64,000 nucleotides of DNA from Terriglobia bacterium (GCA_020073015.1 JAIQFZ010000022.1:1-64000), one strand, 5' to 3'. Counted from the first letter of the stretch, positions 42,643 to 52,396 are shown. Notes: generated by a model not told the origin, from the sequence alone. Numbers and translations: made by a program.

Positions 42643-44754
42643 ATGTTTCTAGACCACATCTGGCTCATTCCGCTGTTCCCGGCCTTTGGAGCCGCGATGA
42701 TGTTTTTCTTTGGACGGCGGATGCAGAAAGCCGCCGTCAGCACGGTCTGTGTCGGCGTGGTGGTGGTTGCGTTCGTGTTCGCCTGCGTCACGGTGGTCGA
42801 GTACACGCACTTCGCGCACGGCACCGGGCAGCCCTTCGAGAAGATCGTTTACACGTGGCTCGGTTCGGGTGATGCGCACCTCAGCTTCCTCAAGCGCGAC
42901 GGCACGCCCGCTCAGTTCAACGCTGACTTCGGCTTCCTGCTTGATCCGCTCTCGGTCATCTGGCTGCTCTTCGTTACCGGCGTGGGCATGCTGATCCATA
43001 TCTACTCGATCGGCTACATGGCGCACGAAGGCGGCTACTACCGCTTCTTCGGATACCTGAACCTGTTCATGTTCTCGATGCTCACGCTGGTGCTGGCGAA
43101 CAATTACGTGCTCCTGTTCGTCGGATGGGAAGGCGTGGGCCTGTGCTCGTACCTGCTGATCGGTTTCTATTTCCATCGCAAGTCGGCGAACGACGCCGCC
43201 AACAAGGCGTTCATCGTGAACCGCATTGGGGACGCTGGATTCATCCTCGGCGCGTTTACCCTGGCGTGGTATCTCGGTTCTTTCCGCTTCCTTGATATCA
43301 ATGCCGCTGCCCGCAGTGGACACTATCTGATCGGCGACACCGTTCTGACCGCCGCCGCGCTGCTGCTGTTCGTGGGCGCCTGCGGGAAGTCGGCGCAGAT
43401 TCCTCTCTATGTCTGGCTGCCCGACGCGATGGAGGGCCCCACGCCCGTGTCCGCGTTGATCCACGCGGCCACCATGGTGACGGCAGGCGTGTACATGGTG
43501 GCGCGCTCGAACGCCATCTTCGTGTTGGCGCCCACGGCGATGAAGACGGTCGCGATCATCGGCGCGCTCACCGCGATCTTTGCGGCGTCCATCGGCCTTG
43601 TCCAGAACGACATCAAGCGGGTGCTGGCTTATTCCACCGTGTCGCAACTGGGATACATGTTCCTGGCGCTCGGAGTGGGAGCATTTGCAGCGGGCGTGTT
43701 CCACGTCTTCACGCACGCGTTCTTCAAGGCTCTGCTCTTCCTCGGATCGGGCTCGGTGATCCACGCAGTCTCAGGCGAGCAGGACATGCGCAACATGGGC
43801 GACCTGCGCGGGCGCATTCCGACCACGTTCAAAACAATGTTCATCGCGACACTGGCGATCGCCGGTATCCCGCCGCTGGCAGGTTTCTTTTCGAAAGACG
43901 AAATCCTCTGGCAGGCTTGGCGTTCTGCTGACGGCGGGTTCCCGTATCTCTGGCTGATCGGCTTCGGCACGGCGCTGATGACCGCGTTCTACATGGCGCG
44001 ACTGATTTTCTTGACGTTCTATGGACAGCCACGCATGAGCCAGGAAGTGGAGCACCACATTCATGAATCGCCCAAGTCCATGACCGGCCCGTTGGTGGTG
44101 CTGGCAGTCTGCTCAGCGCTGGCCGGTTTCCTTGGAGTGCCGCATAGTCTCGGCGGTTCGAATGGTTTTGAGAAGTTCCTCGCACCCGTGTTCGAGCGTG
44201 GGACGGAAGCCGCTATTGCCGCGACGGAGGAGCCCCATCACCCCGCCGGCGAAGAACATCGCAAACTGGAATGGTTGCTGATGGTGCTCTCCGTCGGAGC
44301 GGCGGTCGTGGGTGGAGGGTGGGCCTATCGCCACTACGCGCTCGCCGGAAAAGACTATCCTGAGCCCATTGCTGTCAAGGCTCCGCCGCTTTACACCGTG
44401 CTCTACAACAAGTGGTTCGTCGACGAAGCTTACGACTACGCCTTCACCGGACGGCGCAAACTCGGCGACATCCGCCTGGGCGCCATGGGCGCGGGGGAAG
44501 CGTCGTCATGGTTTGACGCGAAGATTATTGACGGAACCGTAAACGGCGCAGGCTGGAGTACGCGCGCCGTGGCCACCCTTTCGACGTGGTGGGATAAGTG
44601 GATCATCGACGGCGTCGGAGTGAATGGGCCGGCGATTCTGGCGCGCATGATCTCGTATCCCACGCGCCTGCTGGAATGGGGCCTGGTGCAGTGGTACGCG
44701 CTGGTGATGGTGGCCGGGTTGCTAGGTTTTGCCGTGTATTACGTGTGGAAATGA
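42643..44754 (+). CDS. nuoL: NADH:quinone oxidoreductase subunit L
   Basis: This 703-residue antiporter-like proton-pumping subunit has about 16 hydrophobic segments. Motifs are LYVWLPDAMEGPTPVSALIHAATMVTAG, FVGWEGVGLCSYLLIGF and the C-terminal lateral-helix region with VLYNKWFVDEAYDYAF. Length is slightly above the usual 610-650. It is followed by a word-repeat pair. Confidence 0.96.
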   Translation: MFLDHIWLIPLFPAFGAAMMFFFGRRMQKAAVSTVCVGVVVVAFVFACVTVVEYTHFAHGTGQPFEKIVYTWLGSGDAHLSFLKRDGTPAQFNADFGFLLDPLSVIWLLFVTGVGMLIHIYSIGYMAHEGGYYRFFGYLNLFMFSMLTLVLANNYVLLFVGWEGVGLCSYLLIGFYFHRKSANDAANKAFIVNRIGDAGFILGAFTLAWYLGSFRFLDINAAARSGHYLIGDTVLTAAALLLFVGACGKSAQIPLYVWLPDAMEGPTPVSALIHAATMVTAGVYMVARSNAIFVLAPTAMKTVAIIGALTAIFAASIGLVQNDIKRVLAYSTVSQLGYMFLALGVGAFAAGVFHVFTHAFFKALLFLGSGSVIHAVSGEQDMRNMGDLRGRIPTTFKTMFIATLAIAGIPPLAGFFSKDEILWQAWRSADGGFPYLWLIGFGTALMTAFYMARLIFLTFYGQPRMSQEVEHHIHESPKSMTGPLVVLAVCSALAGFLGVPHSLGGSNGFEKFLAPVFERGTEAAIAATEEPHHPAGEEHRKLEWLLMVLSVGAAVVGGGWAYRHYALAGKDYPEPIAVKAPPLYTVLYNKWFVDEAYDYAFTGRRKLGDIRLGAMGAGEASSWFDAKIIDGTVNGAGWSTRAVATLSTWWDKWIIDGVGVNGPAILARMISYPTRLLEWGLVQWYALVMVAGLLGFAVYYVWK

Positions 44755-44756
44755 AC

Positions 44757-44847
44757 GGCTTCTAGCTACTGGCTTCTAGCGAGCAGAGCCAGTTAGAAGC
44801 GAAAGCCAGTAGCGTTTGCTAGAAGCTAGTAGCCAGAAGCTAGAAGC
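44757..44847. repeat. Word-repeat inverted pair between nuoL and nuoM
   Basis: GCTTCTAGCTACTGGCTTC (from 44758) and GAAGCTAGTAGCCAGAAGC (to 44840) are near-complementary arms with a short degenerate centre. The pair abuts the nuoM ribosome-binding region. Confidence 0.85.
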
Positions 44848-44855
44848 GATTCATT

Positions 44856-46550
44856 ATGCAGAGTCACATACTTTCGATCATCCTCTTCACGCCGCTGGTG
44901 GGCGCGTTCGTGCTCCTGTTTGTCCCCAAGGAGAACAAGGACGCGATCCGCTGGATTGCAAACATCTTCGCGCTCGGCGGCTTCCTGATTTCGATCCCGC
45001 TGGTGCCGATGTTCTGGGCGCAGCGCTTCGATGCCACGCAGCAGTTCAAGTTCATGGAAGGCTCGGCGAACAACTGGATCCCCTCGATTGGCGCGGGTTA
45101 CGTGCTCGGCATCGACGGCATCTCGTTCCTGCTGATCATGCTGACCACGCTGCTGGGATGGGTCTCGATCCTCTCGTCGTGGACCGCGATCGAGAGCCGC
45201 GTGAAGGAATACTATGTCTGGTTCCTGGTGTTGCAGACGGGCATGCTCGGCGTCTTCATGGCGCTCGATTTCTTCCTCTTTTTCGTGTTCTGGGAAGCGA
45301 TGCTGGTGCCGATGTACTTGCTGATCGGCATCTGGGGCGGGCCCAACAAGCTTTACGCCGCGATCAAGTTTTTCCTGTACACGTTGCTGGGCTCGGTGAT
45401 GATGTTGCTGGGCATCTTGTTCCTGTACTTCCATCACCACGCGGTCACGGGCATCTATACGTTCAGCATTCCCGAGCTGTACAAAACGGCGCCGCAAATT
45501 CCGTTCCATGCCGCGATCTGGCTATTCCTTGCCTTCTTCCTCGGATTCGCAATCAAAGTCCCGATGTTCCCGTTCCACACCTGGCTGCCGGACGCACACG
45601 TCGAGGCGCCCACGGCGGGCTCGGTGATTCTGGCGGGCGTTCTGCTGAAGATGGGGACGTACGGATTCGTCCGCTTCTCGCTGCCGTTCTTCCCGCAGGT
45701 GCTCTCCAGTACCGCTACATTCCTGAACGTGACGACTCGCGGCTGGATGATCGGCATTTCGCTGGTCGGCATTATTTATGGCGCGCTCGTCTCACTCATG
45801 CAGAAGGACATGAAGAAGCTGGTGGCGTATTCATCGGTCAGCCACCTGGGCTTCTGCACGCTGGGCATCTTCGCGCTGAACCCGGCGGGGCTGAGCGGAT
45901 CGGTGCTGCAGCAGATCAACCACGGCATCTCGACTGGCGCGCTCTTCTTGATCGTCGGCATTCTCTATGAGCGGCGGCACACGCGCGAGATCGCGGAGTA
46001 CGGCGGCATTTCGAACGTCATGCCGGTGTACGCGACGATCACCATGATTATGTTTCTCTCTTCGATGGGGCTGCCTCTGCTGAACGGCTTCGTCGGCGAG
46101 TTCACCATCCTGCAGGGAACGTTCACCGAGAGCTGGAAGTGGGCGGCGTGGGCCGCGCCGGGCGTGGTGCTGGCGGCCGCGTATCTGCTGTGGCTCTACC
46201 AGCGTGTGTTCTTCGGCACGGTTACGAATCCGAAGAACGAAAAGCTGCATGACCTGACGCTGCGCGAGATTCTCACGTTCGTTCCGCTGATCATTGCTGC
46301 GTTCTGGATCGGCCTGTATCCGAAGCCGTTCTTCCAGATTCTCGAGCAACCGGTCAATCAGATTGTGCTGACGGTTCGCCCGGGTTATCCGATTCCGGGA
46401 TATCCGAATGCGACTCCGGCGGTAAACGCGCAAGCCGCACCTGTAACCACGCCAGCGCAGATCCCCGCTACGGCCGTGACCGCGCCGACAGCGCCCGTTG
46501 CCAAGCCAGCGCACGCGGCCGCAGCCGCGAAACCGAAAGGGAGCTTCTAG
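44856..46550 (+). CDS. nuoM: NADH:quinone oxidoreductase subunit M, with Ala/Pro-rich tail
   Basis: This 564-residue antiporter-like subunit has 14 helices and motifs such as FFLFFVFWEAMLVPMYLLIGIWGG, PFHTWLPDAHVEAPTAGSVILAGVLLKMG and AGSP-type loops. The last about 48 residues are a low-complexity Ala/Pro/Thr tail ending KPKGSF, longer than in standard NuoM. It ends one base into the start of nuoN. Confidence 0.96.
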   Translation: MQSHILSIILFTPLVGAFVLLFVPKENKDAIRWIANIFALGGFLISIPLVPMFWAQRFDATQQFKFMEGSANNWIPSIGAGYVLGIDGISFLLIMLTTLLGWVSILSSWTAIESRVKEYYVWFLVLQTGMLGVFMALDFFLFFVFWEAMLVPMYLLIGIWGGPNKLYAAIKFFLYTLLGSVMMLLGILFLYFHHHAVTGIYTFSIPELYKTAPQIPFHAAIWLFLAFFLGFAIKVPMFPFHTWLPDAHVEAPTAGSVILAGVLLKMGTYGFVRFSLPFFPQVLSSTATFLNVTTRGWMIGISLVGIIYGALVSLMQKDMKKLVAYSSVSHLGFCTLGIFALNPAGLSGSVLQQINHGISTGALFLIVGILYERRHTREIAEYGGISNVMPVYATITMIMFLSSMGLPLLNGFVGEFTILQGTFTESWKWAAWAAPGVVLAAAYLLWLYQRVFFGTVTNPKNEKLHDLTLREILTFVPLIIAAFWIGLYPKPFFQILEQPVNQIVLTVRPGYPIPGYPNATPAVNAQAAPVTTPAQIPATAVTAPTAPVAKPAHAAAAAKPKGSF

Positions 46551-48058
46551 TGCTCGGTCTCTCGTCCGTCGAATACCGGCTCATGCTGCCCATGGTGGAG
46601 CTGGGCATTTTTGCGCTCGGCATTCTGATGATCGACCTGATGATTCCGCGCGAGTGGAAGTGGATGAATGCGGTGGGCGCCTTCGTGGGCGTGCTGTTCT
46701 CGGCCTTGTGCGTGTTCCAGATTCAGACCCTGTTTCCCCGCGGCGCGATTGGATTTTCTTATTCACTGCTCGTCGATCGCTTTGCCATTTACTTCTGGTA
46801 TCTGTTCCTGGCCGGAGCGGGGATCGCCATCCTGATGTCGGTGCGCTATCTCGACGTCGAAAACGAACATCACGGCGAATACTACGCGCTGCTGCTGCTC
46901 TCCGTGATCGGCATGATGTGCATGGCCGCCGGGATCGATATCGTACTCATCTTCATCGGCCTGGAACTGATGGCGATTTCGACTTACGTGCTGGTCGGCT
47001 TTCTGCGGCGCGACCGGCGCTCGAACGAAGCGGCCCTGAAGTATCTGTTGCTGGGAGCATTTTCGTCCGGCATTTTTGCCTACGGACTCTCGCTGTTTTA
47101 CGGGCTGTCGGGCAGCACCAACCTCAGGAGCATTGCGCAAGCTGTTTCGACTCGTAATCCGCATGACCCGGTGGTGATCATCGCGATGCTCACGACCATG
47201 GTCGGTCTGTTGTTCAAGATCGCGGCGATTCCGTTTCACCAGTGGGCGCCCGACGCCTACGAAGGCGCGCCCACCTGCATCACCGGCTTTATGTCGGTGG
47301 CAGTGAAAGCGGCGGCGTGGGCGATGTTGCTGCGCATCCTGGTGTTTGGGTTGTTCCCGCTACGCGCGGTTTACACGCCGGTGATCGTGTTCGTCTCGAT
47401 TGCCACCATGACGGGCGCGAACTTCGCCGCGCTCACGCAGACGAACACCAAGCGCCTGCTCGCCTACTCTTCGATCGCGCATGTCGGGTACATGCTGCTT
47501 GCCTTCGTGGCCATGGGGACTTCCGCTCCCAACAGTCCGGCCTTTATCGACGGCTTCAAGGGGATCCTGGTTTACCTGCTGGTGTACACGTTCATGAACC
47601 TGGGCGCGTTCGCGGTCATCACCTCGCTGCGCAACCGCAATGTGATTGGCGACGAACTCGACGACATCGCCGGGCTCTACTCGCGCGCGCCGGTCGAAGC
47701 TGTGCTGATGTTGCTCTTTCTGCTTTCGCTCGCCGGCATCCCGCCCGCTGCCGGATTCCTCGGCAAGTACTACATCTTCCTCAGCCTGATCGAGAGCCAG
47801 CATTACTGGCTGGCCGGTGCCGCCGTTCTCTACGCACTGTTCGGACTTTATTACTATTTGAAGATTGCGAATGCGATGTTCATGCGCGAAGCGATGGAAG
47901 CGGAGCGGTTGCCCATCAGCCTGGGAATGCGCGCCGCGCTCGGAGTCACCGCGCTCGCGACCCTCGTGATCGGAGTCTATCCCGAGCCCTTCATTCGAAG
48001 CGTGAACTGGTCGCTGGGAATCGCGCAGACCCCGCACGTGGCGGCGATGTTGAAGTAG
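46550..48058 (+). CDS. nuoN: NADH:quinone oxidoreductase subunit N
   Basis: This 502-residue antiporter-like subunit starts with GTG, overlapping the nuoM stop. Motifs are FIGLELMAISTYVLVGFLR, PFHQWAPDAYEGAPTCITGFMSVAVKAAAW and the TNTKRLLAYSSIAHVGYMLLA block. Length is normal. It is the last nuo gene; a weak hairpin follows. Confidence 0.96.
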   Translation: MLGLSSVEYRLMLPMVELGIFALGILMIDLMIPREWKWMNAVGAFVGVLFSALCVFQIQTLFPRGAIGFSYSLLVDRFAIYFWYLFLAGAGIAILMSVRYLDVENEHHGEYYALLLLSVIGMMCMAAGIDIVLIFIGLELMAISTYVLVGFLRRDRRSNEAALKYLLLGAFSSGIFAYGLSLFYGLSGSTNLRSIAQAVSTRNPHDPVVIIAMLTTMVGLLFKIAAIPFHQWAPDAYEGAPTCITGFMSVAVKAAAWAMLLRILVFGLFPLRAVYTPVIVFVSIATMTGANFAALTQTNTKRLLAYSSIAHVGYMLLAFVAMGTSAPNSPAFIDGFKGILVYLLVYTFMNLGAFAVITSLRNRNVIGDELDDIAGLYSRAPVEAVLMLLFLLSLAGIPPAAGFLGKYYIFLSLIESQHYWLAGAAVLYALFGLYYYLKIANAMFMREAMEAERLPISLGMRAALGVTALATLVIGVYPEPFIRSVNWSLGIAQTPHVAAMLK

Positions 48059-48064
48059 AAGGGA

Positions 48065-48093
48065 TTGCCTGGAGAATTGGGCAACCATTTTTA
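48065..48093 (+). terminator. Weak hairpin with T tract after nuoN
   Basis: TTGCC (48065-48069) and GGCAA (48080-48084) form a 5-bp stem, followed by CCATTTTTA. It is short but well placed to end the operon. Confidence 0.4.
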
Positions 48094-48154
48094 CTTCGCC
48101 CCACTCTAATGGCTGGGATATGCTTGGGATATCCTTACGAGAGAGAAGGCTATC

Positions 48155-51100
48155 ATGAGGCATCTCTCCGCTTCAGCTTTGCTTCTCTTGTCCTTCTGTC
48201 TCCCTCCACTCGCAGGGGCACAGACCTCTTCCATTAGCGGTACGGTTACGGACTCGACTGCGGCGGTTGTGCCTCAGGTGAAAGTCACCGCCCGCAACCT
48301 TTCGACTAACGTCTTGCGCAGCACGGCGACGGACGGGTCTGGAAGCTACCGGATCACGAGCCTGGTCCCAGGACTCTATGATGTGCTCGTCGAGCGGGCG
48401 GGCTTCAAGACCGTGGAGTATTCACGGGTGGAACTCACGGTCGGTCAGGTCCAAGACCTCAGCCCGACGCTGGTTCCGAGCGCGACCCCCGAAACGATCA
48501 CGGTGCACGGCGACGAAGTTGCACCGCTGGATTTGGACGATGCCCAGATCGGAAACATGGTCAAGAGCGAGCAGATCGAGAATCTGCCCATGATTCTGCG
48601 CGACCCGTATCAGCTGATTTTGCTCTCACCAGGCGCAATTCAGGGCAATTCCATTTTGCAAGGCCTCTCGGTAAATGGTTCGCGGGAGCGCAACAACAAC
48701 TTTTTGCTGGACGGCACTGACAACAATGATGCCGAGATTCCTGGCCTGACGCTGCCTCAGCCGGGACTGACTGCGCTGAATCCGGATTCTGTCCAGGAGT
48801 TTCGTGTCATCACGAGCAATTTTCTTCCCGAGTTTGGCCGCAACACGGGAGCGGTGATTGACATCGTGAGCAAGCGCGGCACCAACGATCTCCACTCTAA
48901 CGTCTACTGGTTCGGACGCTACGACGCGCTGGGTGCCCGCGACTATTTCAATCACCAGATTGATACGTTGGGGCAAGTGGCGCGCAAGGATTCATACTCT
49001 CGGAACACGTTTGGAGTCTCGAGCGGAGGTCCTCTGGTGCACGATAAGACCTTCTGGTTCGCGAGCTACGACGGCGAGCGATTCTCCACGACCCTGACGA
49101 ACACCAGCTATGTGCCGACCCAGGCGTTCAAGGCCGGAAGCTTCACATTCGACAACGTACCCATCGATGTCAGTACACCCACTTCGCCGTTTAACGTTTT
49201 CGGGTTGCCGCTGGATCCGACCATACAGAAGATCCTGGCGCTCTATCCCGCGCCGAACGGTCCCGCGGTTGACGACGTGCGCGGGCTGCTTTTCTATCCC
49301 AGCCCATCGCAGGCGACCGGCGATAACGTGAGCGTCCGGGTGGACCACAACTTCTCGCAGAAAGAAACCCTGGCGGTGCGCTACACCTTCAACCGGTACA
49401 TTGACCCCAACTTCGATCACACCGATTTCCTACCTGGCCTGGGCGGAACCGGAACTTCGCAGCGAAGACAGAATGCCACGCTGCAACTGACCTCGGTCAT
49501 CGATCCCAGACTGGTGAATAACTTTCGCCTAGGCGCAAACCGCATCAATTTCCCGCTCACTTGCGAGGGATTGAACGTTCTCGACAGCTTGGGATTGGCG
49601 GATTCGTATGGACGAGGGTTCGATCTTCCTCTGCCCGGCGTCGCCGGGTTCGGCTGCCTGCTGATCGTCGATCGCAATGGCTCGAAGCGGTTCAGTGGCA
49701 CTTATACGATCGCGGACGACGTGACCTGGGCTCGAGGCCGGCACACTTTCAAGTTCGGGGTCGAGACGCGTGATGCTTACTCCAACAGCACGAATGGTTT
49801 TTACTCGCGGCCCACGCTGGATTTCAACAATTTCGCGAACTTTGGGGGCGCCTCTGCCTTGCCCCCAACCGGCGACCCAAAAATCGACAACAACCCAACC
49901 CTGCAGGACATGGTGTGGGCGCTTTTTGGCACCGTGGGATCGGTGACCCAGGCGCAATTCTTCGACAAGGGCAGCAATCGTACCGCCGATGATCTCCGCG
50001 GATTCCGCCAGAAAGATTTCGGTGCCTTCGCGCAGGACACTTTCAAAATCCTTCCCAACCTCACTTTGAACTACGGCCTTCGCTACCAGTTCAATGGTGT
50101 CCCCTACGAAGTGAATAATTTGCTTTCGACGCTCTTTGCCGATCCCAGCGGGCAAGCCCCGTTTACCTTCACCGTGGCTGGGCGGAACGAGCACGGCCTG
50201 CCGCCGCTCTACAGTAACGACTGGCACGACTTTGAGCCGCGGGTCGGAATCGCGTGGGACCCTTGGAAGAACGGCAAGACCTCGATTCGCGCGGGCTATG
50301 GTGTCTTCCATGATCGTCTGTTCGGCCAGTTGCTGGGACTCGCGCGCGGGAACCCGCCCTTCCAGCAGGTATTCTTCGAGCCTTTTTTTGGCCTGCCGCC
50401 TTGTAATCCCCCGGCGATCCAGACTCAGTTTGGATTCTGCATCGGCCCACCCGTTTCCGCCCTGTCTTCGCCGCCGTCGCTGCCCACCTCAGCCGTCGTG
50501 AACCAGGGGGCGGGCGACCTGCCGTTCATTATCGATCCGCACCTGCGCATGCCTTACAGCCAGAGCTGGAATTTCGGAATCCAGCGTGATTTGCCTGGGA
50601 GTGTGCTCATGGAGGTCAACTACGTGGGATCGAAGGGAACGCACCTGCTCCGTCTGGTGGATGGCAATCCTCCGCAGCCCGCTTTGGTAGCCCAGTTATT
50701 GTCCGATGGTGTTCCTCCGGAGGCACTGCAGTTTAACAACCTCTGGTTTGGTGCTGAGACAATCGGTTTGCCCTTCGATGCGGTCAACAACAACGCCTTT
50801 CTGCACGCGGAGGTTTTCAACAACGCAGCTTCGTCGATCTATCACGCCTTGCAAGCCAACGTGACCAAGCGGATGTCGCGCGGCCTCACGTTCCAGGCCG
50901 CGTATACGTGGGCGCATGCCATTGACAACTCGTCCGACCCGCTGACGCCCTCCGTCGGCAACCAGGGATTCCCACGTGATTCGCTGAATCTTGCTGCCGA
51001 GCGCGGCAATTCCGACTTCGACGTGCGACAACGGCTGGTCATCAATTACTCCTGGACGCTTCCCTTGGGTCGCGGGCATGGCCACCTGGTCGAAGGGCTG

Positions 51101-51580
51101 GCGGGCACCGTCTTCGGAGGCTGGGAAGTGGCCGGGATCACGACCTTCTCCGGCGGCCTTCCGTACGATATCTTTACAGCGCTCGATACCGCCCATACCG
51201 GCCAGCAGCAACGCGCGGACTACAATCTGGCGGGCATGCCCCTTTCCGTCAGCAATCCGCGCACGCAAACCGGGCCGAACCCAGGCTTGTTCTCGAATCC
51301 AGCGTGGGGCAGCGCGGGCAACCTTGGGCGCAACCGCTTCTACGGTCCCGGCGTGAACCGCTGGGACATGGTTCTGCAAAAGACCTTAAGCCTTTCCGAA
51401 CGCTTCAATCTGCATTTCCGGGCCGAGAGCTACAACGTGTTCAATCGCGTCCAGTTCGGGCAGCCCGGAAACCTCATCTCCGATCAGGGTGCCCTCGGCC
51501 AGTCTACTTCCGAGGTGAGGCAACCCGACCTCACAACCGGCGCGCGGCAAATCCAGTTTGGGGTGAAGTTGAGCTTCTGA
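48155..51580 (+). CDS. Oar-like TonB-dependent receptor, copy 1
   Basis: This 1141-residue outer-membrane protein has a signal peptide (1-22), a carboxypeptidase-regulatory-like beta-sandwich (about 25-105), a plug-like segment with NGSRERNNNFLLDGTDNND and GRNTGAVIDIVSKRGTNDLH, and a long barrel ending in a C-terminal Phe (QFGVKLSF). These are hallmarks of acidobacterial Oar-type receptors, which may bind oligosaccharides or peptides. No TonB box is obvious. It lies between the nuo and atp clusters and is probably unrelated to them. Confidence 0.9.
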   Translation: MRHLSASALLLLSFCLPPLAGAQTSSISGTVTDSTAAVVPQVKVTARNLSTNVLRSTATDGSGSYRITSLVPGLYDVLVERAGFKTVEYSRVELTVGQVQDLSPTLVPSATPETITVHGDEVAPLDLDDAQIGNMVKSEQIENLPMILRDPYQLILLSPGAIQGNSILQGLSVNGSRERNNNFLLDGTDNNDAEIPGLTLPQPGLTALNPDSVQEFRVITSNFLPEFGRNTGAVIDIVSKRGTNDLHSNVYWFGRYDALGARDYFNHQIDTLGQVARKDSYSRNTFGVSSGGPLVHDKTFWFASYDGERFSTTLTNTSYVPTQAFKAGSFTFDNVPIDVSTPTSPFNVFGLPLDPTIQKILALYPAPNGPAVDDVRGLLFYPSPSQATGDNVSVRVDHNFSQKETLAVRYTFNRYIDPNFDHTDFLPGLGGTGTSQRRQNATLQLTSVIDPRLVNNFRLGANRINFPLTCEGLNVLDSLGLADSYGRGFDLPLPGVAGFGCLLIVDRNGSKRFSGTYTIADDVTWARGRHTFKFGVETRDAYSNSTNGFYSRPTLDFNNFANFGGASALPPTGDPKIDNNPTLQDMVWALFGTVGSVTQAQFFDKGSNRTADDLRGFRQKDFGAFAQDTFKILPNLTLNYGLRYQFNGVPYEVNNLLSTLFADPSGQAPFTFTVAGRNEHGLPPLYSNDWHDFEPRVGIAWDPWKNGKTSIRAGYGVFHDRLFGQLLGLARGNPPFQQVFFEPFFGLPPCNPPAIQTQFGFCIGPPVSALSSPPSLPTSAVVNQGAGDLPFIIDPHLRMPYSQSWNFGIQRDLPGSVLMEVNYVGSKGTHLLRLVDGNPPQPALVAQLLSDGVPPEALQFNNLWFGAETIGLPFDAVNNNAFLHAEVFNNAASSIYHALQANVTKRMSRGLTFQAAYTWAHAIDNSSDPLTPSVGNQGFPRDSLNLAAERGNSDFDVRQRLVINYSWTLPLGRGHGHLVEGLAGTVFGGWEVAGITTFSGGLPYDIFTALDTAHTGQQQRADYNLAGMPLSVSNPRTQTGPNPGLFSNPAWGSAGNLGRNRFYGPGVNRWDMVLQKTLSLSERFNLHFRAESYNVFNRVQFGQPGNLISDQGALGQSTSEVRQPDLTTGARQIQFGVKLSF

Positions 51581-51641
51581 TCTCTCCAATCGCTTGATCG
51601 CTGGCAGGCGACCGGCCAGCCGCTTGGTTTAGAATCCCGGC

Positions 51642-51875
51642 ATGCCTATGCCGGACAAGCCTTCCGAGAAAAAGGATCCGCTCGTCGCGCTCGCGCGCTA
51701 TTCCGAGATCGGGTTCATCATTCCCGGCGCGGTCCTGCTCGGTTTCTTTCTCGGCAAGCTTTTGGACTACTGGCTGCACACCAAGTGGCTCTACCTGGTT
51801 GGCTTGCTGTTTGGCGCGGTGGTGGGATTCGCGCAGATGATTCGCATGGCGCTGGGCGCTTCCAAAGATGAATGA
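51642..51875 (+). CDS. ATP synthase-associated AtpZ/AtpQ-like protein
   Basis: This 77-residue two-helix membrane protein has GFIIPGAVLLGFFLGKLLDYWLHT, matching the AtpZ group found at the start of atp operons. It overlaps the next gene by eight bases, which supports an operon. Its role is to assist Fo assembly or magnesium handling, by family inference. Confidence 0.8.
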   Translation: MPMPDKPSEKKDPLVALARYSEIGFIIPGAVLLGFFLGKLLDYWLHTKWLYLVGLLFGAVVGFAQMIRMALGASKDE

Positions 51876-52308
51876 CCAGGGGAGTCCGGAAACGCCCGCA
51901 CCGGACGTGCGGCTGGAGTCGTTCTATGCGCGCGCAATTCCGCGCATGCTCCGCATCATGCTGGTCGCAAGCGCCGTCCTGCTCGTGCCCGCGTTCTGGT
52001 TCTACAGCTGGGCGGGCGCGATTGGATTTGCGGCGGGCGCTGCAGTTTCCTACATCAATTTTCTCGCGCTGGCCCGCGGCGTGGAGGGCCTCGCCGAGCG
52101 CATCGTCAATCAGCATAGTCAGGAGAAGGGCCGGAGGATCGTGCTGCGCTTTATCGCGCGATACGGATTGGTGGCTGCCGTTGCCTATGCTATATTCAAA
52201 GGTTCTGCCTGGGCCTTTCGCGGCTTCCTGTGGGGGCTGTGCGTCCCGGTAGCGGCCATGATGATCGAGGCGGGGTTCGAGGCGTACGCAGCTTTCCGGC
52301 GGAAGTGA
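51868..52308 (+). CDS. atpI: ATP synthase subunit I-like protein
   Basis: This 146-residue membrane protein has four hydrophobic segments and the family-like GAAVSYINFLALARGVEGL and GLCVPVAAMMIEAG blocks. It belongs to the atpI group that helps assemble the c-ring. It overlaps the AtpZ-like gene by eight bases. Confidence 0.8.
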   Translation: MNDQGSPETPAPDVRLESFYARAIPRMLRIMLVASAVLLVPAFWFYSWAGAIGFAAGAAVSYINFLALARGVEGLAERIVNQHSQEKGRRIVLRFIARYGLVAAVAYAIFKGSAWAFRGFLWGLCVPVAAMMIEAGFEAYAAFRRK

Positions 52309-52363
52309 ACGACGAGGTTCGAGCCGCGATTTTTTCATAGTGGCCACCGCGGAAGGCAGGGTG

Positions 52364-52396
52364 CCTTCCGAACAGCCGGCTGGGCGCCGGCGCTAC
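52364..52396 (-). repeat. GTAGCGCCGGC hairpin element, copy 4 (inverted)
   Basis: On the minus strand the sequence reads GTAGCGCCGGC, GCCCA, GCCGGC, TGTTCGGAAGG. It lies between atpI and atpB, opposite in orientation to the other three copies. Confidence 0.7.

Noticed and set aside
42649-43764. A 371-codon minus-strand frame within nuoL
   Set aside because: Antisense to a clear NuoL with conserved motifs; the translation is of low-complexity, charge-rich shadow type.
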